This document shows, piece by piece, positions 1-5,420 of a stretch of DNA of 5,420 nt (positions are counted from its first letter, which is position 1; each line of letters starts with the position of its first letter). Source of the DNA: Candidatus Margulisiibacteriota bacterium. GTDB lineage: Bacteria > Margulisbacteria > WOR-1 > XYC2-FULL-46-14 > JAHJBW01. The stretch covers positions 1 to 5,420 of the forward strand of contig JAHJBW010000081.1 in the NCBI GenBank assembly GCA_018813405.1, written 5' to 3'. The notes below the pieces were generated by a model that saw only the letters and a list, made by a program, of their open reading frames with translations, was not told where the DNA came from and searched no databases. A program made the translations under genes and the position numbers.

Positions 1-1040
1 CCAGCTATTTCCCCATGACCGTTCCTGAATACGGCCCGATGGTACGATGGTCATCCGCGGTCATTGCGGCTCTTTTGCTGTTCGCCTCCCTGCTTGCCCA
101 CGAGCTTTCCCATTCGGTGGTAGCCATAAGGAACAGCCTTCCAATAGCGGGGATCACCCTCTTTATTTTTGGCGGGGTCGCTCATATGGAAAAAGAGCCT
201 CCTTCGCCTGCCGTTGAGTTTAAAATGGCGATTGCGGGCCCGCTGATGAGCCTGTTCCTGGCGCTGGTTTTCCTCTTGCTCACTTCTGTCTTCTATTTGC
301 TGAGACTGCCCAGGATCATGCTGGTTGTAACGGACTATCTATCCTTCATAAATCTTTTGATCGCCTGTTTTAATCTTGTACCCGCCTTCCCTTTGGACGG
401 CGGCAGGGTCTTTCGTTCAGCCATATGGTATTTTACAAAAAGCCTCAAAAAGGCGACTCGGATCGCCTCCGGCTTCGGCAAGGGGTTCGCTTTTATTCTT
501 ATGGGCTTTGGCTTCCTGGCCCTGCTCTCGGGCAGGTTCATCGAAGGCATCTGGTTCATCTTCATCGGCCTTTTCCTTTCCGAAGCCGCCGACATCAGCT
601 ACAAGCAGGTCCTGATGAAAAAGGTCTTGACAGGAACCAAAGTAAAAGAGGTTATGACCAGGGAAGTTATCACAGTATCGCCGGATATTACATTGCAGGA
701 GCTTCTAAAAGATTATTTTTTCCGTTATCGCCACAACACCTTTCCTGTCATGAAAGGCACGGAACTGCTTGGATTCATCACATTTCACGATATAAAGGAA
801 ATTCCCCAGGAAAAATGGCATGAAGTGTCCGCCAGAGAGATCATGATACACATAAAACCCAGCCTGGTCATAAAACCCGATTCCGATCTTATAATGGCGC
901 TGGCCAAAATGGCCAAAAACAAGTTTGGCAGACTGCTGGTGCTTGACGGCCACCATCTTTTGGGAATAGTGTCCCAAAAGGATATTATGCATCTTTTTGA
1001 GTTGAAATCCGAATTCGACAATGGAGATGAAAAACATTAA
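1..1040 (+). CDS. Site-2 protease family (M50) intramembrane zinc metalloprotease with two CBS domains, 5'-partial
   Basis: This is a membrane-embedded metalloprotease that would cut substrates inside the bilayer, with a cytoplasmic CBS pair as a likely ligand-sensing regulator. Numbering from the Met at position 15, the zinc motif HELSH is at residues 29-33 (nt 99-113) inside a hydrophobic helix. The second zinc-ligand motif, NLVPAFPLDGGR, is at 120-131 with the ligand Asp128. Further hydrophobic segments lie at about 72-96, 102-122 and 157-190. Two CBS repeats follow at about 209-268 and 272-334, the first opening with VKEVMT. The frame is open to the left edge and reads SYFP just before that Met. 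Related proteases have another 30-40 residues, including a first membrane helix, before this point, so the Met at 15 is probably internal and the true start is outside the window (inference from family length). All visible catalytic residues are intact. The substrate cannot be told from the sequence. It overlaps the next gene by 20 bp. Confidence 0.93.
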   Translation, partial: SYFPMTVPEYGPMVRWSSAVIAALLLFASLLAHELSHSVVAIRNSLPIAGITLFIFGGVAHMEKEPPSPAVEFKMAIAGPLMSLFLALVFLLLTSVFYLLRLPRIMLVVTDYLSFINLLIACFNLVPAFPLDGGRVFRSAIWYFTKSLKKATRIASGFGKGFAFILMGFGFLALLSGRFIEGIWFIFIGLFLSEAADISYKQVLMKKVLTGTKVKEVMTREVITVSPDITLQELLKDYFFRYRHNTFPVMKGTELLGFITFHDIKEIPQEKWHEVSAREIMIHIKPSLVIKPDSDLIMALAKMAKNKFGRLLVLDGHHLLGIVSQKDIMHLFELKSEFDNGDEKH

Positions 1041-1545
1041 AAAGGCAGTAATAATAATAGCCTTTGACAAATTCAGGGACGAAGAATACTTCGATCCCAA
1101 ACAAGCGCTCGAAACCAAGGGTATTTCAGTCACGACCGCAAGCTCTCAGACGGGAGAAGCGACAGGCAAGCTTGGCGGCAGGGCCCGGGTTGACATTTTG
1201 CTCAAAGATATCAGGATTGACGAATATCAGGCGGTCATATTTGTCGGGGGGCCCGGCAGTTACGGCTATTTCGACGACCCTGCCGCTCAAAACATAGCCC
1301 GTCAGTCCATTGAGAAAGGCAAGATCACGGCCGCCATATGCGCCGGGCCAGGGATACTGGCCAGCGCCGGCGTGCTAAAAGGCAGAAAAGTCTCTTGCTT
1401 CCCTGGGATTGCCGGCCTGGTAAAAAAAGCCGGCGCTATTTGTACGGGCAACGGCGTTGAGATCGACGGCGATCTTGTCACGGCCGACGGACCATCCAAT
1501 GCCAGAAAGTTTGGCGAAAATATCGCATGGAAAATTCTGAAATAG
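1021..1545 (+). CDS. DJ-1/PfpI family protein
   Basis: A 174-residue single-domain protein of the DJ-1/ThiJ/PfpI superfamily, whose members include stress-response proteins, glyoxalases, proposed deglycases and proteases. The N-terminal beta strand (KKAVIIIAF) leads to RDEEYF at 19-24, which supplies the conserved acidic residue near the active site (Glu21 or Glu22). The segment VFVGGPG-like (FVGGPG, 74-79) follows, then the nucleophile elbow AICAGP at 105-110 with Cys107 (nt 1339-1341). The residue after the Cys is Ala, where PfpI-type proteases have His, so protease activity is unlikely. This elbow is closer to DJ-1/YajL than to PfpI. No signal peptide is seen, so it is cytoplasmic. ATG 1021 is used here; ATG 1027 (Met3) fits family N-termini equally well and no clear Shine-Dalgarno sequence decides between them. 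It overlaps the protease gene by 20 bp and polX by 19 bp, which suggests co-transcription and coupled translation. The exact enzymatic activity cannot be assigned. Confidence 0.93.
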   Translation: MEMKNIKKAVIIIAFDKFRDEEYFDPKQALETKGISVTTASSQTGEATGKLGGRARVDILLKDIRIDEYQAVIFVGGPGSYGYFDDPAAQNIARQSIEKGKITAAICAGPGILASAGVLKGRKVSCFPGIAGLVKKAGAICTGNGVEIDGDLVTADGPSNARKFGENIAWKILK

Positions 1546-3248
1546 CCAGGATATTCCTGGAGATATCGGAACTTCTTGAACTTAAAGGAGAGAACACCTT
1601 CAAGATCAGGGCATACCAAAAAGCCGCCCGCAGTATTGAAGGACTGTCTTTAGACCTTGATCAGGTATATAAAGAAGGCGGAATAAAAGCCCTTAAAGAA
1701 ATCCCCGGCATTGGCGAAAGCCTGGCGGAAAAGATCGAAGAAAAGATCACGACCGGCAAGGTAAAAAAACACCAGCAGCTCATCAGGCGATTCTCGCCGG
1801 GTTTTATAGAGTTAATGGACATCCCTGGCCTGGGGCCAAAAACCGCCATGAAACTTTTCAAAGAAGAAAAGATCAATTCGATCGCAAAGCTCAAAAAGGC
1901 CATAAAAAGCGGCAAGATCAAGGACCTTCCCGGCATCAAAGATAAAAAGGTTCAAAACATCTCGGCCGGCATCAAGCTGAAAGAAAAGGCAAAAGGCCGT
2001 TTCCTTATATCGGAAGCGACAGAATATGCCGCGGCCATTGTCAAAAAGCTGGAGAAAATGGGCCCGGTCAAAAAGATAGTACCCGCAGGCTCCCTCAGAA
2101 GGCAAAAAGAGACAATCGGCGATCTTGATATCCTGGTAACATCCGAAAAAGCCGAAAAGATCACGGCAGGGTTTGCGGATCTCGCCCTGGTTTCCCGTGT
2201 TCTGGCAAAGGGCCCCACCAGATCATCCGCTATTCTAAAAAACAATATGCAGTGCGACCTGCGAGTGGTAAAACCCTCCGAATACGGCGCGGCCCTGCAT
2301 TATTTTACCGGAAGCCAACAGCACGCCATCGCCATCCGGCAACTGGCGCGAACAATGGGCCTCAAGGTTTCCGAATACGGGGTCTTTAAGGGAAAAAAAA
2401 GGATAGCAGGCAGGACAGAAGAAGAAGTTTTCGGCGCGCTGGGATTGAAATATATACCCCCGGAACTGCGGGAAAACAGGGGCGAGCTGGAGGCCGCTCA
2501 AAATGGGAAGCTCCCAATCCTGGTTGAGCTTGAAGATATCAGAGGCGATCTTCATTGCCACAGCGATCGTTCTGACGGCAGCAATACCATAGCGGAAATG
2601 GCCGCCGCCGGCCGCGAAATGGGTTATGAGTATATGGCAATAACCGACCACTCTGTTTCCACCCGCATAGCTGGAGGACAGACCGAAAAAGAATTCCTGA
2701 AAGAGATGTCCGCCATTGAAAAGCTCAGGACAAAAGGGATAAAGATACTCAAGGGCGTTGAGGTCGACATTCTCCCGGACGGAAGCCTGGATTTCAGGGA
2801 TTTTGTCCTGAAAGAAGCTGATGTTGTCATAGCGGCCATACATTCAAGGTTCAAGATGAGCAAAAAGGACATGACAAAAAGGATATTGTCGGCAATGGAT
2901 AACAAATATGTTAATATAATTGCCCACCCTACCGGCAGGCTCATCAACGAAAGGGCCCCGTATGAGATCGATATGGAAGAAATATTCAGGGTAGCCGCGC
3001 AAACCGGCACTTTCATGGAATTGAACTCGCATCCCAGCCGCCTGGACTTGAACGACACCCACTGCCGGCAGGCTGCCCGGCACAAAATCCTGGTTTCCAT
3101 CAATACTGATTCTCATAATATCGGCGGTCTCGCGAATATTCGATTTGGAGTGTCCACGGCCCGACGGGGTTGGCTTGAGAAAAAGGATGTTCTCAATTCT
3201 TTGCCTTATGCCGGGCTTTTGAAAAAACTCTATCAGAAAAGGAGATAG
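1527..3248 (+). CDS. polX: DNA polymerase/3'-5' exonuclease PolX (family X polymerase with PHP domain)
   Basis: A full-length 573-residue bacterial PolX, about the size of the Bacillus enzyme. It is a repair polymerase that fills short gaps and can trim 3' ends with its PHP domain. The order is an 8-kDa-like N-terminal domain (1-90), then helix-hairpin-helix motifs at about 59-70 (IPGIGESLAEKI), 99-110 (IPGLGPKTAMKL) and a weaker one at 134-145. The polymerase palm carries GSLRR (188-192), the catalytic pair Asp199/Asp201 in GDLDILV, and the third Asp244 in CDLRVV. The YFTGS segment (259-263) matches the nucleotide-binding region of family X. A linker leads to the PHP domain (about 338-570) with DLHCHS (His343, His345), Asp350, TDH (His375), Glu412, His439, His467 and Asp528/His530. 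The metal-ligand set looks complete, so both activities are expected. The N-terminus matches PolX proteins from the first residue, which supports ATG 1527 despite no strong ribosome binding site. It overlaps the DJ-1 gene by 19 bp and is followed 7 bp later by an RNase H gene. Confidence 0.97.
   Translation: MENSEIARIFLEISELLELKGENTFKIRAYQKAARSIEGLSLDLDQVYKEGGIKALKEIPGIGESLAEKIEEKITTGKVKKHQQLIRRFSPGFIELMDIPGLGPKTAMKLFKEEKINSIAKLKKAIKSGKIKDLPGIKDKKVQNISAGIKLKEKAKGRFLISEATEYAAAIVKKLEKMGPVKKIVPAGSLRRQKETIGDLDILVTSEKAEKITAGFADLALVSRVLAKGPTRSSAILKNNMQCDLRVVKPSEYGAALHYFTGSQQHAIAIRQLARTMGLKVSEYGVFKGKKRIAGRTEEEVFGALGLKYIPPELRENRGELEAAQNGKLPILVELEDIRGDLHCHSDRSDGSNTIAEMAAAGREMGYEYMAITDHSVSTRIAGGQTEKEFLKEMSAIEKLRTKGIKILKGVEVDILPDGSLDFRDFVLKEADVVIAAIHSRFKMSKKDMTKRILSAMDNKYVNIIAHPTGRLINERAPYEIDMEEIFRVAAQTGTFMELNSHPSRLDLNDTHCRQAARHKILVSINTDSHNIGGLANIRFGVSTARRGWLEKKDVLNSLPYAGLLKKLYQKRR
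3240..3244 (+). promoter_or_regulatory. Shine-Dalgarno sequence for the RNase H gene
   Basis: AGGAG lies across the last codons of polX, ending 11 nt before ATG 3256. It is the only strong purine-rich site near this start. Its place inside the polX end fits re-initiation by ribosomes finishing polX. The spacing is a little long. Confidence 0.55.
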
Positions 3249-3255
3249 GCATTAT

Positions 3256-3681
3256 ATGGAAGTTGAAATTTTCACTGACGGCGCCTCCAGAGGGAATCCC
3301 GGCCCCGCCGGGATCGGCGCGGTCATCAAACAAAACGACCAGGTGATCAAAGAGATATCGGAATATATCGGCAGGTCCACCAACAATGTGGCCGAATACA
3401 CGGCCTTTATCAAAGCCCTTGAAGAAGCTCTGTTATTGGGGGCCAGAAAGGCGGTCGTAAAAACCGATTCCGAACTGCTGGTCAAGCAGATCAATGGGGA
3501 ATACAGGGTAAAGAACGAAGGGTTAAAGCCTCTTCATTTCCTGGCAAAAGATCTGGTATCCAGGTTTAAATCCTGCCATGTTCAACATGTTCCCCGGGAA
3601 AAAAACCAGCAGGCAGATGATCTGGCCAATGCCGCCCTGGATAACAGGCAAAAAAAAGATATGCCCTTATTTGGACATTGA
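3256..3681 (+). CDS. rnhA: RNase HI family protein (short, handle-less type)
   Basis: A 141-residue RNase H-fold protein expected to cut the RNA strand of RNA-DNA hybrids. It opens directly with the first strand EVEIFTDGASRGNPGPAGIG; the catalytic residues are Asp8 (in TDGASRGNPG), Glu47 (in NNVAEY), Asp71 (in KTDSELL) and Asp121 (in EKNQQADDLAN), so the DEDD set is complete. It lacks the basic, tryptophan-rich handle found in the middle of E. coli RNase HI and is closer to the short archaeal/Bacillus-type or RVT_3 group. No hybrid-binding domain or other extension is present. It is cytoplasmic. It begins 7 bp after polX, with an AGGAG site inside the polX end, so it is very likely the last gene of this operon. 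Its last 15 bp overlap the end of the opposing kinase gene. The symbol is by family; the precise subgroup was not tested. Confidence 0.93.
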   Translation: MEVEIFTDGASRGNPGPAGIGAVIKQNDQVIKEISEYIGRSTNNVAEYTAFIKALEEALLLGARKAVVKTDSELLVKQINGEYRVKNEGLKPLHFLAKDLVSRFKSCHVQHVPREKNQQADDLANAALDNRQKKDMPLFGH

Positions 3682-5187
3682 TATCGGCAGGAATACCACT
3701 ATCCTGGTCCCCTTACCCAGTCCCGGAGATTCGGCAAATATCTTCCCTCCATGAGCCTTGACTATTTGCCTTACGATGGTTAAGCCCAACCCCATTCCTC
3801 CGTACTGGCGCACAGCCGAACTGTCTACCTGGAAGAACTTGTCGAATATCTTTTCCAGTTTATTTTTTTCTACGCCAATGCCGGTATCCTCCACCTCAAG
3901 CTTTATGAAGTTATCAACCGTTTCCGACCTTATCCAAATCTTGCCTCCGGTGGGGGTGAATTTGAGGGCGTTTTCCAGCAATTGCGAGATCGCGCGCACC
4001 AGCAGGGATTCATCGGACATAATGGTAATGTCAAGGTTCTGCTGTTCCAGCACTATCTGCTTCATGTCTATCAAGCTTTTAAGCTCATTGACAACGTCAG
4101 CCACTACTTTTCGCACGGAAACAGGTATCTTTTTGGGAAGATATACCCCTGTTTCAAGGCGCGAAACATTAAGCAGGGCATCGATCATGTTCAATTCACG
4201 GGTGGCGGAGACCATCATTCTTTCTACAATGTTCTTTTGCTTCTGGTTAAGCTTGCCGGTATATCCTTCCTTTAAAAGGCTCAAATAATCGATAAGCGGG
4301 GTAAGCGGGGTCCTGAGTTCGTGGGAAACAACGGACAGAAATTCATCTTTGATCTTGTCGGACCTTCTCAGATCCTGCATTATGTGCAGCATGGCATCGT
4401 GTGATTGGTCCAGAGCGGCAACTTTGTCCGTAAGGTCCTTTGTCCTTTGTTCAACCAGCAATTCAAGGTTGGCCTTAAGTTTTTGCAGTTCGGATAATTT
4501 CTTGTCAAGTTCACTATTGGCCATCTTCAGCTCAACTTCGTTGTTTTTCAAAAGCTGTGAATTGATGTTCAGTTCGCGGTTCAATACCAGGAGCCGGTCC
4601 CTTCTTTTCCTCAATATTTCGGCAACCTGATAGGATAGGAAGGTTATGGCAACAAAACCCACAAAGTAGGCCAGAGGCACAATCCTGAAATAAGGCGAAA
4701 GGTACGCTTCTTTGATAAATATGCCGAACAACCCGAGTGAAGGAAGCAGGCTGTTCATCTCCAGCAGCAATTCTACAAAATAACAAACTCCTACCGAAAC
4801 GATCACCCCCACCACCCCCCAGAGGGGAAGTGTCAATCCACCAAGCACTCCAACCACAATATATACGAGCGGCACAAAACTTTCCGCTCCTCCAGTATAA
4901 TAAGTCGCGAAAGCCAGAAAGACACAATCAATGAGCAAAAGCACAAAATAGCATGGCTCCGCGGGAAAAACACCTCGTTTAATTACCCAGAAAACAGCCC
5001 CTGAAACAATAAAGAATATCAAAACAATAAGCGCCAGCGCCAGGATAGGATAAGCAATGCCATAAAGATAGGAAGCCAGCGCTATGACAAAGAACAATGG
5101 TATCAACAGCTTCCTGACGATCACATCCAGATGCTGGGCTATGACAAAAAATTCCTGATTGCGTTCAAAGTAACGCCCTTTTTTCAA
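3667..5187 (-). CDS. Membrane-bound sensor histidine kinase
   Basis: A 506-residue sensor kinase that would autophosphorylate on His and pass the phosphate to a response regulator not in this window. Numbering from the TTG at 5187, about six membrane segments lie at 27-43, 46-69, 79-97, 104-121, 123-142 and 167-190. The YYTGGAESF stretch and the helices after it resemble the N-terminal sensor of PilS-type kinases. A long charged coiled coil (about 190-275) replaces the usual HAMP or PAS domain. HisKA follows, with SHELRTP and phospho-acceptor His289 (nt 4321-4323). The HATPase has the N box with Asn406, the G1 box DTGIG (434-438), the F box IFDKFFQ (447-453) and the G2 box GGMGLGL (463-469), all intact. 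The open frame reaches a TTG at 5217, but TTG 5187 is preferred. It overlaps the upstream kinase stop as TTGA and has GGGAG 7 nt before it. There is no receiver domain. The gene converges on and overlaps the RNase H gene. Confidence 0.93.
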   Translation of the reverse strand: MKKGRYFERNQEFFVIAQHLDVIVRKLLIPLFFVIALASYLYGIAYPILALALIVLIFFIVSGAVFWVIKRGVFPAEPCYFVLLLIDCVFLAFATYYTGGAESFVPLVYIVVGVLGGLTLPLWGVVGVIVSVGVCYFVELLLEMNSLLPSLGLFGIFIKEAYLSPYFRIVPLAYFVGFVAITFLSYQVAEILRKRRDRLLVLNRELNINSQLLKNNEVELKMANSELDKKLSELQKLKANLELLVEQRTKDLTDKVAALDQSHDAMLHIMQDLRRSDKIKDEFLSVVSHELRTPLTPLIDYLSLLKEGYTGKLNQKQKNIVERMMVSATRELNMIDALLNVSRLETGVYLPKKIPVSVRKVVADVVNELKSLIDMKQIVLEQQNLDITIMSDESLLVRAISQLLENALKFTPTGGKIWIRSETVDNFIKLEVEDTGIGVEKNKLEKIFDKFFQVDSSAVRQYGGMGLGLTIVRQIVKAHGGKIFAESPGLGKGTRIVVFLPISMSK

Positions 5188-5420
5188 TCCTTCTCTCCCA
5201 AAGGCAGCAGCATACAAATTCTAGTGCCTTTGCCTATTCCCTCCGATTCCGCCCATATCCTGCCTCCATGGCTTTCCACCACGCCTTTGCATATTGCCAG
5301 CCCCATCCCCATGCCAGGGGCTCCCCTGGCCAGAGAAGCGTCAACCTGATAAAATTTATCAAATATACGTTCAAGATTTTCTTTTGATAACCCTATCCCT
5401 GTATCCGAAACGCATATTTC
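5184..5420 (-). CDS. Second sensor histidine kinase, C-terminal end of the HATPase domain (5'-partial)
   Basis: Reading the - strand from the right edge gives 78 codons and a TGA stop at 5184-5186. They encode the end of a GHKL ATPase domain. The G1 box DTGIG is at visible residues 6-10, the F box IFDKFYQ at 19-25, and the G2 box GMGMGL at 36-41. The closing strand region reads SHGGRIWAESEGIGKGT, and the protein ends LPLGEKD. No receiver or other domain follows. It is easily missed because its start is outside the window. By eye about 41 of 69 positions match the same region of the kinase just downstream, which is high but includes the conserved boxes. The upstream part, including the sensor and phospho-acceptor regions, is not visible, so membrane location is unknown. 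The stop overlaps the next kinase start as TTGA, which implies one operon with coupled translation. Confidence 0.9.
   Translation of the reverse strand, partial: EICVSDTGIGLSKENLERIFDKFYQVDASLARGAPGMGMGLAICKGVVESHGGRIWAESEGIGKGTRICMLLPLGEKD
5195..5199 (-). promoter_or_regulatory. Shine-Dalgarno sequence deciding the TTG start of the sensor kinase
   Basis: GGGAG on the - strand lies 7 nt before TTG 5187, inside the last codons of the upstream kinase. The spacing is near ideal. The alternative TTG at 5217 has only a weak AAAGG about 9 nt before it and would lengthen the overlap with the upstream gene to 34 bp. Confidence 0.6.

Noticed and set aside
705..1133. A 142-codon - strand frame across the protease/DJ-1 junction
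   Set aside because: It is antisense to two well-supported genes and has no family features.
2235..2843. A 202-codon open frame on the - strand inside polX
   Set aside because: It lies wholly antisense to the conserved polymerase-PHP linker and metal-site region, its product has no recognisable domain, and the + strand reading shows all the expected motifs.
3600..3760. Possible bidirectional terminator between the convergent genes
   Set aside because: I could not find an inverted repeat of useful length with a T-run, and the region is coding on both strands.
3758..4288. A 176-codon + strand frame opposite the kinase
   Set aside because: It is antisense to the HisKA and HATPase domains with intact H, N, G1, F and G2 boxes. 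The Ser/Thr-rich product looks like a shadow translation.
5188..5217. Upstream extension of the kinase to TTG 5217
   Set aside because: It has a weaker ribosome binding site, would make a 34-bp overlap with the upstream kinase, and TTG 5187 has both the TTGA overlap and a well-spaced GGGAG.
5131..5349. A 72-codon + strand frame near the right edge
   Set aside because: It is antisense to the HATPase end of the partial second kinase and the start of the complete kinase, and its product is low in recognisable structure.
1..5420. Mobile element, CRISPR array, phage or defence system
   Set aside because: No direct repeat array, transposase, integrase, reverse transcriptase or nuclease-effector pair is visible. 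The RNase H protein is the short cellular type with no reverse transcriptase fused or adjacent.

Overview
The window is compact, fully coding bacterial DNA with roughly balanced GC. Nothing in it marks it as mobile or accessory: there is no transposase, integrase, tRNA, CRISPR array or long repeat. The proteins are bacterial in type, notably the PHP-containing PolX and the histidine kinases. The mix of families and the tightly overlapping genes would suit an anaerobic or candidate-phylum bacterium (the Omnitrophota, Margulisbacteria or Elusimicrobiota type), but that placement is only a weak impression and the sequence does not prove it.

Left and centre, + strand (1-3681): four genes form a probable operon. 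They are (1) a membrane-embedded site-2 protease of family M50 with two C-terminal CBS domains, whose N-terminus lies off the left edge; (2) a DJ-1/PfpI-family protein; (3) a full-length bacterial family X DNA polymerase (polX) with polymerase and PHP exonuclease domains; and (4) a small RNase HI-type protein. The first three overlap by about 20 bp at each junction, and the fourth starts 7 bp after the polX stop.

Right, - strand (3667-5420): two sensor histidine kinase genes lie in tandem. The downstream one is complete. It has about six membrane segments, a long coiled coil, then the HisKA and HATPase domains. Only the last 78 codons of the upstream one are in the window (5184-5420), and they encode the end of a HATPase domain. 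The two genes appear to be coupled by a TTGA overlap, in which the TTG start at 5187 shares bases with the upstream TGA stop. This moves the start of the complete kinase 10 codons inside the longest open frame.

The two gene groups converge. The RNase H gene and the complete kinase overlap tail to tail by 15 bp, and I see no terminator hairpin between them. The + operon joins membrane proteolysis or stress functions to DNA repair: PolX can fill and trim gaps, and RNase H removes RNA from hybrids. The kinase pair would sense a membrane or cytoplasmic signal, but no response regulator is in view. Every gene belongs to a known family. I do not see a convincing new system here; the most useful points are the hidden partial kinase, the corrected kinase start and the gene order of the + operon.
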